This document shows positions 45,662 through 55,418 of a stretch of DNA of 56,548 bases, piece by piece. The notes beneath the pieces were generated by a model, which did not search any database, was not told the DNA's origin, and saw only the letters and a list, made by a program, of their open reading frames with translations. Position numbers and translations under genes: made by a program. This stretch comes from Saprospiraceae bacterium (lineage in GTDB: Bacteria > Bacteroidota > Bacteroidia > Chitinophagales > Saprospiraceae): positions 1 through 56,548 of the forward strand of contig JALHLK010000034.1 of NCBI GenBank assembly GCA_022844565.1. The letters are read 5' to 3'. The stretch's first letter is position 1, and every line of letters starts with the position of its first letter.

Positions 45662-46843
45662 CTATACCATCACTTTTTTGAAACCATCAATAAACAGTTT
45701 CATTTCATCCATTGTGCCAATACTCACTCTACAATAAGTCTGACCATAAATTTCAAATGACCGCACTCCGATTCCGCGTTCTGACATTTTGCCTAAGAAG
45801 GTCTTACCATCCATTTGAATGGGGAAGAGCACAAAACTCGTCTGAGAAGGCATGTATTGATAACCCAATTTTGTCAATTCGCTACACACATATTCTCTAC
45901 ATTCTTTATTCTTTTTGTAACAGTCTTCTGCAAATTTTGTATCTTTTAGAGCTGCGATAGCACCATTGACAGCTGTCACATTCATGCTCATACCGCTTCT
46001 TGTGATTTTATCAATTTTGGAGATAATAGCAGGTGGGGCCACAATATACCCTACTCTGAGGCCTGCCATACCGTATATTTTGGAGAAAGTACGACAAACA
46101 ATCACGTTTTTGCCTTCATTCACGAGACCTACCATGCTCATTCTGATGGTTGGATCCATGAGTTCTAAATATGCTTCATCTACAAATACGGGTACTTTCG
46201 CAGATACTTTAGCGCAGAAGTCCCACAATGCCTTACCGTCGGTGATGGTGCCCGTAGGATTGTTAGGATTACAAATATATACCAATTGTGTTTGTGCGTC
46301 TATTGCAGCTTCCATTGCTTTTAGATCATGTTGGTATGTGCTTGTGAGCGGAACAGGTTTCCAGGTAGCACTCATACTTTCAGCAGTTTTTATGAGTGAC
46401 ATGTATGCAGGGTCTGCTGACACGATATTACCACCTTTCACAAATTGTATAATGGCTGTTTTTTCTAACAAATCAGAGGATCCAGGAGAAATCATAATGC
46501 AATCTTTTGTAACACCCTCTTTTTTTGCAATCATGTCTACCAATTCTGCTGCTTCAGCATGACCATATCTATTTCCTTTATTGATGGAATTGATTATAGC
46601 CTCTTTTGTCATTTCTGAAGGACCATAAGGATTTTCATTAGCTAGCAGACGCGCTTTCATAGCTACAGGTTTAGCTGTAAGGTCACTTTTTTCCCATTCC
46701 CAAAAAGTAAGCGCTTTTTCCTGAGCATTTGTTTGTGATGGAAATTCTGATGCTTTACTTAAGTTTGTCTTTTCAAGTAATACTCCAGTGGTCAATAGTC
46801 CAGCAGATTTTAACCATGATCTTCTATTAAAATTTGTGCTCAT
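45662..46843 (-). CDS. Tat-exported class I/II aminotransferase (HisC-like)
   Basis: A PLP-dependent aminotransferase of about 393 residues with a twin-arginine signal: N-F-N-R-R-S-W-L-K followed by a hydrophobic stretch. The PLP fold shows N-P-N-N-P-T-G, the Schiff-base lysine in C-R-T-F-S-K-I-Y-G-M-A-G-L-R and a G-x-R-x-G-Y pattern, closest to histidinol-phosphate aminotransferases. Tat export of a cofactor-loaded aminotransferase is unusual outside Bacteroidota. ATG 46843 is preferred to TTG 46855 because it places the RR motif at residues 6-7. Substrate unknown. Confidence 0.85.
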   Translation of the reverse strand: MSTNFNRRSWLKSAGLLTTGVLLEKTNLSKASEFPSQTNAQEKALTFWEWEKSDLTAKPVAMKARLLANENPYGPSEMTKEAIINSINKGNRYGHAEAAELVDMIAKKEGVTKDCIMISPGSSDLLEKTAIIQFVKGGNIVSADPAYMSLIKTAESMSATWKPVPLTSTYQHDLKAMEAAIDAQTQLVYICNPNNPTGTITDGKALWDFCAKVSAKVPVFVDEAYLELMDPTIRMSMVGLVNEGKNVIVCRTFSKIYGMAGLRVGYIVAPPAIISKIDKITRSGMSMNVTAVNGAIAALKDTKFAEDCYKKNKECREYVCSELTKLGYQYMPSQTSFVLFPIQMDGKTFLGKMSERGIGVRSFEIYGQTYCRVSIGTMDEMKLFIDGFKKVMV

Positions 46844-47115
46844 TTGCTTATTCAATTTAATCTGTATAAATTCTTTTAATGATGTAAAATTATACCATTA
46901 ATAAAGTAAAAAATCACAATGAATGGAAGTGGATTGTTATTTCTAATTTGTGAGGTGTGATGGAAAACACACTATTTTCAAAATAAAATTACGTATGTGG
47001 GATGATCGCTTATTTAGAAACAAATCTAGCTTAGAAATTCAGAATAAAATTTATAGTTTTATTTACATCGAGGGCGAAGCTTTGTTATTTTCAGATTGAA
47101 AAAACCTAATGAAAG

Positions 47116-48744
47116 TTATTTCTTCAACTTAGCAATTCCCGGATTTTTAAAATAATCTATGGCAGTACTTACAAATGGGTCACCCTCATAATCTGGAGTG
47201 TTGTTGTCTGATTTTAAAGCTTTTAGATCTTTAACCAATTTATTATTAAGTAGGGACTTATATTTTGGTTTGAAGCTATTGAGGGTAATGGTACTGTCTT
47301 TGCTAATGCAATATTTGACAAAGTTGTCATACAGATTTACTTTGTTGTTTAAAGCTTGATCAGTGAGTGTGTGACTAGATAATAATTTAACGCCAAAAGG
47401 ATAAATCATAGAAGAGAGTTGGATAAATGATTCTTCATATACATCGCCTTCTAATGGGATAAAAATGTCTGGATCTATGCCATCATTTTTTGATAAAAAT
47501 CTACCGTATGATAGGGATTTATATTCACTGGTTGAATGTTTAAGATTTCGGGTTTTATCGACAAATAGCGTACTATCTTTCATTCTTTGATAGTTGGAGT
47601 CGTGGTATTTGATTGGGTCTTCATAATTTCTTTGGATATTTCTCCCTGATGGTAAATAATATTTTGAAGTAGTCAACCTCAGGGCACTTCCATCAGAAAG
47701 GTTAAATTGTTCTTGTACCAACCCTTTTCCAAATGTTTTTCTGCCAATGATCACTCCTCTATCCCAATCTTGTATACAGCCAGCTATTATTTCGGATCCT
47801 GAAGCAGACTCTTCGTCTACTAGAATAGCGATATTAGGTATGTCATAAAAAGCTTTGCCATTGGTTTTATAAGATCGCTTATTACCCGATCTTCCTACGG
47901 TTGATACGATCATTTTATCACCTTCTATGATGAGTTGATTGATGATTTTAGTTGCTTCTGGTAGATATCCTCCTGGATTGCCCCTCAAATCAATGATCAG
48001 ATTGCGAAGCTTACCATCTTTTGTAAGATCGTCTAAAGAACTCATAAACTCTTTGTAGGTATCAGCGCTAAATTGGTTAATTTTAACTAATCCAGTCGTT
48101 TCGTCAAGTTTCACATGGATATCAGCGTTATAAACCTTTATTTTTTCAGATTTTAAATTTACAGTAAAATTGCTTTTGTTTAGACTCCTATAGATATTGA
48201 TTTTAAAGGTAGCTTTTTTAGACTTAAGTAAAGTCCTTACATCATCCAATGTATTACCTTTTTTACCTGCAACAAGTGAAGAATCAATTTTTATGATCTT
48301 GTCATATCTTTTTAACCCTGCTTTCTCTGCGGGAGAATCCTTTAATATTCTTACAATGACTACCGTATCATCTTGCATGATGGTCTCTATACCTAGGCCA
48401 TAGTACGATCCATTCATATTGTCCACCACAGATCCTAGCATTTCGTTTTTTATGTAAACAGAATGAGGATCTAAGTCACTTAAAATTGTCTCAATGGCTA
48501 TGTCTTCCAATTCCTCAGGATCAATCTCATCTACATATTTTGATTCTATAAATTTAAGTACCTCATCGACTTTGCCAATGTAGGCCGAACCTTCTTCTGA
48601 AGAAACTTTTGAAATGAGGTAACCGTCAGATTTATCATTCATCTTATAGCCCAAGAAAATACCAAAAGCAACCATCATTGATAACAATAAAGGTTGGGCA
48701 ATTTGATAATTTGATGTAGTTTTAGGTGTAGAATTTTCTTTCAC
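47116..48744 (-). CDS. S41-family carboxy-terminal processing peptidase (CtpA-like)
   Basis: A periplasmic serine protease of 542 residues, anchored by an N-terminal helix (about 17-34). A PDZ domain (about 112-180; Y-Y-G-L-G-I-E ... S-P-A-E-K-A-G-L) precedes the S41 core with nucleophile Ser315 in E-E-S-A-S-G-S-E-I and general base Lys340 in F-G-K-G-L-V-Q, 25 residues apart as in the family. It trims or degrades exported proteins from their C-termini. Confidence 0.93.
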   Translation of the reverse strand: MKENSTPKTTSNYQIAQPLLLSMMVAFGIFLGYKMNDKSDGYLISKVSSEEGSAYIGKVDEVLKFIESKYVDEIDPEELEDIAIETILSDLDPHSVYIKNEMLGSVVDNMNGSYYGLGIETIMQDDTVVIVRILKDSPAEKAGLKRYDKIIKIDSSLVAGKKGNTLDDVRTLLKSKKATFKINIYRSLNKSNFTVNLKSEKIKVYNADIHVKLDETTGLVKINQFSADTYKEFMSSLDDLTKDGKLRNLIIDLRGNPGGYLPEATKIINQLIIEGDKMIVSTVGRSGNKRSYKTNGKAFYDIPNIAILVDEESASGSEIIAGCIQDWDRGVIIGRKTFGKGLVQEQFNLSDGSALRLTTSKYYLPSGRNIQRNYEDPIKYHDSNYQRMKDSTLFVDKTRNLKHSTSEYKSLSYGRFLSKNDGIDPDIFIPLEGDVYEESFIQLSSMIYPFGVKLLSSHTLTDQALNNKVNLYDNFVKYCISKDSTITLNSFKPKYKSLLNNKLVKDLKALKSDNNTPDYEGDPFVSTAIDYFKNPGIAKLKK

Positions 48745-48781
48745 AAATAAGTCTTTATGATAGCTTATGCATAAATTGAGC

Positions 48782-48789
48782 CAAAAATA
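48782..48789 (-). promoter_or_regulatory. Bacteroidota -7 box for the S41 peptidase
   Basis: CAAAAATA on the plus strand reads TATTTTTG on the minus strand, about 38 bases upstream of ATG 48744. Confidence 0.4.
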
Positions 48790-48962
48790 GAATGCAAATA
48801 TCCGATATTTAAAGCAATTTTTGCTAAATCAATTTATTCTTTTCGTGAAGGTTTATCAAGTTGTTTGCATACAACGGATTACGCATATTAATTATAAATA
48901 ACATGTACTTATGAAAATCCTGTCTTACAAAATGTAGAAAAAAAGCTATCCAGAATCAATTC

Positions 48963-50663
48963 TCACGGCCTTTTATGCTCTGCCAAAAACTTCCAATTTG
49001 ATTTATAATCTTTAGGAAGATCAATATTTAACATCTTGGTCCTTAGGAGCTCGATTGGCATATTGTTTTGTCTAATAAAAGTATCGTTAAACTGCTTGAG
49101 CGTCATCTTACCGCTGTCAACACATTCTTTTTTTAAGGCCATGACTTGCAGGCCTCCTGTCATATAAGCCAATTGATAGAGCGGCCCATACCTACTTGTG
49201 AATGATCTTCTTACTTCTGCTTCCGCATTAAATCTTTCATGACCTACTTTATCCACCAAAAAGTCAATGCACTGTTGTGGCGTCATGTTGCCTAAATGGT
49301 ATTCTAGTGAAAAGATAATTCGAGCCGCCCTATGCATTCGCCAAAAAAGCATACCTATTTTGTCTTCTTCATTGCGCGGATAACCTCTCTCGTATAAGGT
49401 AAACTCCCAGTATAGTGGCCATCCCTCTACCCAGAATGCGGTGCCAAAATTATTTCTATGAGGATAGTGACGTGCATTCATATATTGCTGAAGATGATGA
49501 CCAGGTATTAATTCATGGTGTACAGTAGCTCGCGAAAAGTGCGGGTTATTGCCTCTTAAGCTCATCATTTTTTCAGTATGCGTCATGCCAGAAGTCGGAT
49601 AGGAAATCCAAATGGATTCACCACCAAGAAAAAACGGATTGAGCTTTTGGGCCTCCTGCGAAATCATCACCATCCTCCAAGTCTCCTTTGCTGTCTCAGG
49701 TATGGTCAAAAGATCATTTTTTTCTAAATAATCTACGGCTTCTACTGCCAATTTGCCAACTTCTTCAGGCCACTCTCCTGCAGGTAAGTATTTATCTTTT
49801 GTATGTTCTAAAGCTTTTTTCCAATCTTTGCCGAAGCCCAATTTTTGTGAAGCTTTGATCATTTCTGCTTCACACCAAGCATACTGTTTTTTGCCTTCTG
49901 CAATGAGTTCCTCAGGAGTGTACGGTATGTATTCAAAGGCAAATTCTTTTTCGAGCGCCTCTCTACCGATGGGTTTACCTATGATACCACTTCCATCATC
50001 TATGGCTTTGGTTTTGTCATAATGCATTTTAAGCGCCTCTTCATATGACTTTAATGCTTTTGCCAATTTTTCATAAGGGGTTTTTGTCCACCAAGAAAAT
50101 TCGGGATCATAATCGAAATAAAACTTATAAGCATTATCGGTACTATTGCGGAGTGCGGATATAACTTCAGAGGCTAACTCAGCCGTTTGCCAAGAATTAA
50201 AGGCCGTTGATTTACCGATGTTTTTTGTTAAGGCAGTTACTGCTTCTTCTGCATCTGAAAAAACTTTACTGATCTCCTTTGGTTTTGGTTGAATAGCTCT
50301 TCTACGGTTTTCATTAAATTGATACAAGCTCGACGCAAAATCTGCCACATACTTTACTTCTTTGTATTCATCATAGGCTTGGAGATGAAAATACTTTTCT
50401 TTTTGTAGATAATTTTTAAAGATATGGTAATCTACCTTGCCATCTTGAGATAACTTTTTATAATCTTGTTTTTCTAAATACAAAAGCCAATCAGCATATA
50501 ATTTATCGATCCTTTTGTAATATTCATCCGATCTATTATTGCCCAAAAGTCTTTCGATAGCACTTTTGTCAGCCCTATAACTGTTCATGGCATCAGCTAT
50601 CTCTGTGGCAAACGAGCAAAGGGCAGAAGAAAAAAGTAAAAACAGTATTAGTGAATATCTCAT
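48963..50663 (-). CDS. DUF885-family zinc peptidase, secreted
   Basis: A secreted protein of 566 residues (signal peptide ending S-F-A-T-E). It carries the DUF885 signature with H-H-E-L-I-P-G-H-H-L-Q-Q-Y near residue 380 and a following R-x-x-F-G-T-A-F-W-V-E-G-W, the pattern of a helical metallopeptidase distantly related to M32. Members are thought to be dipeptidases or carboxypeptidases. It is divergent from the SusC gene 240 bp away, so peptide breakdown may be linked to that uptake system. Confidence 0.87.
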   Translation of the reverse strand: MRYSLILFLLFSSALCSFATEIADAMNSYRADKSAIERLLGNNRSDEYYKRIDKLYADWLLYLEKQDYKKLSQDGKVDYHIFKNYLQKEKYFHLQAYDEYKEVKYVADFASSLYQFNENRRRAIQPKPKEISKVFSDAEEAVTALTKNIGKSTAFNSWQTAELASEVISALRNSTDNAYKFYFDYDPEFSWWTKTPYEKLAKALKSYEEALKMHYDKTKAIDDGSGIIGKPIGREALEKEFAFEYIPYTPEELIAEGKKQYAWCEAEMIKASQKLGFGKDWKKALEHTKDKYLPAGEWPEEVGKLAVEAVDYLEKNDLLTIPETAKETWRMVMISQEAQKLNPFFLGGESIWISYPTSGMTHTEKMMSLRGNNPHFSRATVHHELIPGHHLQQYMNARHYPHRNNFGTAFWVEGWPLYWEFTLYERGYPRNEEDKIGMLFWRMHRAARIIFSLEYHLGNMTPQQCIDFLVDKVGHERFNAEAEVRRSFTSRYGPLYQLAYMTGGLQVMALKKECVDSGKMTLKQFNDTFIRQNNMPIELLRTKMLNIDLPKDYKSNWKFLAEHKRP

Positions 50664-50691
50664 CGTATAATATTATGGTGCAAATTAAAAA

Positions 50692-50699
50692 CAAATGTA
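50692..50699 (-). promoter_or_regulatory. Bacteroidota -7 box for the DUF885 peptidase
   Basis: CAAATGTA on the plus strand is TACATTTG on the minus strand, 29 bases upstream of ATG 50663, in the divergent region shared with susC. Confidence 0.45.
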
Positions 50700-50901
50700 C
50701 AAACATAGCATAATTTTATACTATAAAACTGACGAACAGGTATAATTAAAATTTTGGGTTCATGTAGAGTCAATATAAAAAATATGAATATTATAAAAAC
50801 CAAAAACAAACCCTATGCGTTACAAAAATGTTAATATTTTTTGCTTAGTAATTTATTAACGAATTAATAAAATTTTTTTAATATCTAAAACAAATTGTTG
50901 T

Positions 50902-53862
50902 ATGAAAAGACTGTTACTTTATTTTATTTTTTTATCCTCCATTGGGAGTCTAATGGGGCAATATACAGTTACCGGGACTGTATTGGATGTAAAAACTAGA
51001 GAACCTATAATAGGTGCGAATGTCGTCCAAAAAAACACTACAAAAGGTACACTCACCGATTTTGATGGAAAATTTTCGTATACTACGAGTGGTAATCAAG
51101 ATGTGGAATTAATCGTCACTTATCTAGGATATTTAAGTGAAACTATCAAAGCTAGCACTTCTCAAACTAGTTTTGAAGTTAGTTTAAAAGAAGACGTCAC
51201 AAATTTAGAGGAGGTGGTGATCACAGGTCTGGCATCATCTATAAAAAGATCAAACTTGGCAAATGCTGTGACAACATTGAATGCAAGGGAATTACTCGGT
51301 ACCACAACGATCCAAACGACCGATGGAGCTTTGTATGGTAAAATTGCTGGAGCAAACATCAGATCAAATGGAGGTGCCCCAGGAGGAGGTATGTCTATTC
51401 AGTTAAGAGGGATATCAAGTTTAGCTGGAGCTTCACAACCTCTAATCATTTTGGATGGTGTCTATATCAACAACTCTTTCCAAAGAAGTGGCCGGGCTAC
51501 TGTTTCGGGTGCAGGTGCTTCTAATCAAGATGATGGAGCTAATAGACTCTCAGATATCAATCCAGCTGATATAGAAACAATAGAAATCTTGAAAGGTCCG
51601 TCGGCAGCTGCTATTTATGGTACAAGAGCAAATGCTGGTGTTATCATTATCAATACAAAAAGGGGTGCGTCAGGAAAAACTACCATTAGTTTTGCTCAAG
51701 ATATTGGCTCTGCAACTCCGCTTAGATTACTTGGTGTGGACAATTGGAGTGAGGCAAAAATCAATACATTTTTTCCAGTAGCCAGACGTCCAATAGAATT
51801 AGAGCGGTTTAGAGCATCAAATGGTAATTTCATTGATTATGAAGATTATTTTTATAACAACAGTGCACCACTCTACAATAGCCGTTTAAATATTGTAGGA
51901 GGAGATGATAAGACTAAGTTTTTCGTTTCGGGCAATATGACCAATGAAAAAGGGACAGTGCTTAGGACTGGTTTTGAAAGGTATTCGGTGAGGGCTAATT
52001 TGGAGCATAAAATTACGAAAAACGTTAAAATAACGACCAACTCAAATTATATTAAAACTAACTCCGATCGTGGTTTTACAGGTAATCAAAATAATACAGG
52101 TGCTAGTATAGGGTATAATATAGCCTATGTACCTAATTATTTTGATTTAAGACCTAATGAGCAAGGAATTTATCCTACAAACCCATATTTTTCTGAAAAT
52201 CCAATTGCTGTGACAGACCATGCCATCAACAATTCAGAAGTTAATAGATTTTTGCAATCATTCAATCTAACAGCAGGCTTGTTGCAAACAGAAACTGATA
52301 ATTTGAAATTTTCTTTGGCTGGGGGCTTGGATTTCCTTCAAAACTCCACACTTGTTTACTTACCTGAGTTTCTTCAATTTCAAAGAGCAAGTGCAAACCC
52401 AGGTGACGTGCTTGTAGGTAAGCAAGAAAGCATCAATACCAATTTTCAAGCAGCTTTGGTTTATAACAAAGTATTGAATAAACTTAATTTGACTTCGCAA
52501 GCGGGTATGGTAAGACTAGATTTTAAAAACAGCAGTTTATTTAATAGAGGTAGAGGCTTAGTACCAGGCCAAACCAACTTAAGACAAGCTAGTGTTCAAG
52601 AAATCAATGAAAATTTTAACAGTACAATTAGTGAAGCGGGTATTTTTGTGCAACAAGAAGCAAATTTTGATGATAAAATTATTGGTACATTGGGCATGAG
52701 GTGGGACAAGTCTACTTTAAATGGTAATGCTAATAAGTTGTACGCTTTTCCTAGAGCTTCATTAGCAATAAATTTGACTAAATTTGATTTTTGGAAAATT
52801 GATCCTATTACTCAATTGAAACCAAGAATTGCGTATGGAGAGACATCGGGACCAGTAGCATTTGGTGCTACCTTTACACCACTCGGAGGCGCTAATATTG
52901 GAGGATTACTCGGTTCTACTGTTTCGACACAAATAGGTAACGAAGGTATATTTCCTGAAAGAGCAACTGAATTAGAGTTTGGGGTAGATGCTGGTTTTTT
53001 CAAAAATAGAATTGGCATCGAAGCTACCTACTATATAAAAAGCACTAAAGACAATATTCAAAACTTAGTTCTTTCACCATCAACAGGGGTGTCTACTACT
53101 CCAAGCAATGAAGCTGAGTTGGAAAACAAAGGTATAGAATTAGGTTTGTCAGGGACTATATTTGACACAAAAAACTTTAGATGGAATACTCGTGTACTTT
53201 ATTGGCAAAACAGGGTAATGCTTACGAGATTAGGTATACCAACTTATATACAAGGTGCTTTTGGATCGGGGTTAGGTACTTTCTTATATGCGCAAGGCCA
53301 AGCACCTACCACCATTGTTGGAGCTCCAGCAAAACCAGAGAATCCTGGAGGCTTTACAGTATGGGGCGATAATCAGCCTAACTTTAACTTATCTTTATCC
53401 AATAGTTTTAACTTATTTAAAAATTTAGATTTATCATTTTTAGTTGACTGGAAGAATGGAGGTGATAATATCAATCTTACTTCCTTCCTATCAGATTCAG
53501 GAGGTACTACCAATGGTTGGGGCAATGACGATGATGGAGACGGTATTCCAAACGGAAGACAGAGACCTCCAGCACCATTTAACAATGCCGGAAGATGGGT
53601 CCAAGATGCAAGTTTTGTAAAAGTAAGGGAAATAGGATTGTATTATACTATTCCACGCACTGTGTTGGAAAACACTTTTAGAGGTCATGTGAAAGGTGCA
53701 AAAATAGGTGCTTCTGCCAACAATGTTTTCCTATTCACAAAATATGAAGGGTATGATCCAGAAACATCTACTTTTGGTGCTCAATCTGTAGCTAATAACG
53801 TAGATATTGCTCCTTATCCGACACAAAGAAGAATTTTCTTCCACTTGAATTTAGATTTTTAA
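50902..53862 (+). CDS. SusC/RagA-family TonB-linked outer-membrane protein
   Basis: A TonB-dependent transporter of 986 residues: signal peptide, carboxypeptidase-regulatory-like domain (Y-T-V-T-G-T-V-L-D ... G-T-L-T-D-F-D-G-K-F), TonB box-like L-E-E-V-V-I-T-G, plug with S-I-Q-L-R-G-I-S-S-L and I-E-I-L-K-G-P-S-A-A-A-I-Y-G-T-R-A-N-A-G-V-I, and barrel ending N-L-D-F. It partners with the SusD-like lipoprotein 20 bp downstream. No glycan enzymes flank it; peptidase genes lie on both sides, so peptide import in the manner of RagAB is plausible. Confidence 0.92.
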   Translation: MKRLLLYFIFLSSIGSLMGQYTVTGTVLDVKTREPIIGANVVQKNTTKGTLTDFDGKFSYTTSGNQDVELIVTYLGYLSETIKASTSQTSFEVSLKEDVTNLEEVVITGLASSIKRSNLANAVTTLNARELLGTTTIQTTDGALYGKIAGANIRSNGGAPGGGMSIQLRGISSLAGASQPLIILDGVYINNSFQRSGRATVSGAGASNQDDGANRLSDINPADIETIEILKGPSAAAIYGTRANAGVIIINTKRGASGKTTISFAQDIGSATPLRLLGVDNWSEAKINTFFPVARRPIELERFRASNGNFIDYEDYFYNNSAPLYNSRLNIVGGDDKTKFFVSGNMTNEKGTVLRTGFERYSVRANLEHKITKNVKITTNSNYIKTNSDRGFTGNQNNTGASIGYNIAYVPNYFDLRPNEQGIYPTNPYFSENPIAVTDHAINNSEVNRFLQSFNLTAGLLQTETDNLKFSLAGGLDFLQNSTLVYLPEFLQFQRASANPGDVLVGKQESINTNFQAALVYNKVLNKLNLTSQAGMVRLDFKNSSLFNRGRGLVPGQTNLRQASVQEINENFNSTISEAGIFVQQEANFDDKIIGTLGMRWDKSTLNGNANKLYAFPRASLAINLTKFDFWKIDPITQLKPRIAYGETSGPVAFGATFTPLGGANIGGLLGSTVSTQIGNEGIFPERATELEFGVDAGFFKNRIGIEATYYIKSTKDNIQNLVLSPSTGVSTTPSNEAELENKGIELGLSGTIFDTKNFRWNTRVLYWQNRVMLTRLGIPTYIQGAFGSGLGTFLYAQGQAPTTIVGAPAKPENPGGFTVWGDNQPNFNLSLSNSFNLFKNLDLSFLVDWKNGGDNINLTSFLSDSGGTTNGWGNDDDGDGIPNGRQRPPAPFNNAGRWVQDASFVKVREIGLYYTIPRTVLENTFRGHVKGAKIGASANNVFLFTKYEGYDPETSTFGAQSVANNVDIAPYPTQRRIFFHLNLDF

Positions 53863-53881
53863 ATTAATAAAAAAGTAAGTT

Positions 53882-55252
53882 ATGAAAAGATATAATATAA
53901 TTTATGTAGCAATTTTAGGGTTTTTAGTTTCTTGTAATCCTTTAGATTTAGAAACAGCGGTCGATCCTAACAATCCATCTACAACAAGCATTGCTTCCAA
54001 TGCTACTCGAGAACAGGTTCAATTTTTATTAACAGGCTTGGAGTCAAGACATAGAGATTATGTGACAAATGTCTCTCAAGCTTGGAATACTTTTGGAAGG
54101 GAGATATGGTTTTTGAATGCTTCTGACCCAAGATTTCAAACAGATTGGTTAGGTCAAGCTGGACGGGTACCTGATAGAGCGTATTTTGGCTTTGGTACAA
54201 CAGGGGGAGGCTCTTGGGCTTCACCATATCAGGCAATCAAACAAGGAGATGCCGTGATTACAGCAGCAACTGGCTCAAGTCTTCTTACACAAGCTGAGAA
54301 AAGTGCAGTAACAGGTTTCTCTAAAATGATACAAGGATATCAATTTATGATTCCTGCAAATTTTGTATACGACAATGGCATAAGAATAGATGTAAAAGAT
54401 CCTTTGAAGCCTGGTAAATTTGTACCATACGCTGATGCGCTTAATTATATCCAAACTATTTTGCAAGATGCAGACAAGGATCTATCTGCTGCGGGTACTG
54501 GAAACTTTCCATTGAGGCTTACCCCTGGATTTTCCAATTTTAATACGATTCCTGCACTTAAGCAAGTAAACAGTGCAATTCTGGCTAGATTAAATGCTTA
54601 TCGTAAGGATTGGCAAGGTGTCCTGACTGCTCTTAACGGATCGTTTATGAATTTGACGGGTGATTTGCAAAGAGGGCCTGCTCACCCATTTTTAGGTCCG
54701 CCAGATGCTTTCAACCCATTGTTCTATCTTCCAAATGCTGCTACGACTACTATCATTGCTGTACATCCTTCAATGATAGATGATGCTTTGCCTGGAGATT
54801 TGAGGGTAACTAGAAAATTCTTCAAGAGAAACACCCCAGTAGTAATTACAACTGACGGCACACCACTATCAGGTTCACACCAAGATGCTAGATGGGCCAA
54901 TAATACAACACCCATTCCATTTATAAGAAATGAAGAGTTGATTTTACTTAAAGCTGAGGCACATGCTAATTTAAATCAAGTAAATGATGCAGTAGCAGCA
55001 ATTAATATCATCCGTAAATCAGCGGGTCTTGCAGATTACGATGGTGCTACTACTACTTCTGCATTAATTACAGAAATATTGTTCCAAAGAAGGTACTCAT
55101 TATGGGCAGAACCTTGGGGCCATCGATGGATTGACGCTAGGAGATACGATAGATTGAACACGATCCCTACGAGCTATGATAAAGGAACTATTTTCAAACA
55201 GTTTCCTCATCCACAAGCTGAAGTCAATTGGGACATTTATGCTGGTGGGTAG
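53882..55252 (+). CDS. SusD/RagB-family lipoprotein
   Basis: A surface lipoprotein of 456 residues (signal ending F-L-V-S-C-N-P) that forms the lid of the SusC transporter. TPR-like helices and the C-terminal R-R-Y-S-L-W-A-E-P-W-G-H-R-W-I-D-A-R-R-Y motif are typical of the SusD fold; it is shorter than classical SusD (~550) and fits the SusD-like_2 group. It lies 20 bp behind the SusC gene. Ligand unknown. Confidence 0.9.
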   Translation: MKRYNIIYVAILGFLVSCNPLDLETAVDPNNPSTTSIASNATREQVQFLLTGLESRHRDYVTNVSQAWNTFGREIWFLNASDPRFQTDWLGQAGRVPDRAYFGFGTTGGGSWASPYQAIKQGDAVITAATGSSLLTQAEKSAVTGFSKMIQGYQFMIPANFVYDNGIRIDVKDPLKPGKFVPYADALNYIQTILQDADKDLSAAGTGNFPLRLTPGFSNFNTIPALKQVNSAILARLNAYRKDWQGVLTALNGSFMNLTGDLQRGPAHPFLGPPDAFNPLFYLPNAATTTIIAVHPSMIDDALPGDLRVTRKFFKRNTPVVITTDGTPLSGSHQDARWANNTTPIPFIRNEELILLKAEAHANLNQVNDAVAAINIIRKSAGLADYDGATTTSALITEILFQRRYSLWAEPWGHRWIDARRYDRLNTIPTSYDKGTIFKQFPHPQAEVNWDIYAGG

Positions 55253-55329
55253 TAAATTAATAATACTAGATAAACTATAGGGTTTTTAGATTAGCCCTAT
55301 TATAGTATAGCAAATACAAAGCGTTACAT

Positions 55330-55370
55330 AGTGCTTGTCAGCAATTTAAAAACTGGCAAGCACTTTTTTT
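55330..55370 (+). terminator. Intrinsic terminator after susD
   Basis: AGTGCTTGTCAG (55330-55341) pairs with CTGGCAAGCACT (55353-55364) with one G-T pair, followed by six T residues (55365-55370). Confidence 0.85.
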
Positions 55371-55418
55371 AATTCCCATAAATTCCTACCTTTAGATTTT
55401 TATTAAAATAATATCAAA

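Noticed and set aside
45966-46562. Open frame of 198 codons on the plus strand
   Set aside because: It lies wholly antisense to the well-supported Tat-exported aminotransferase and has no recognisable motif.
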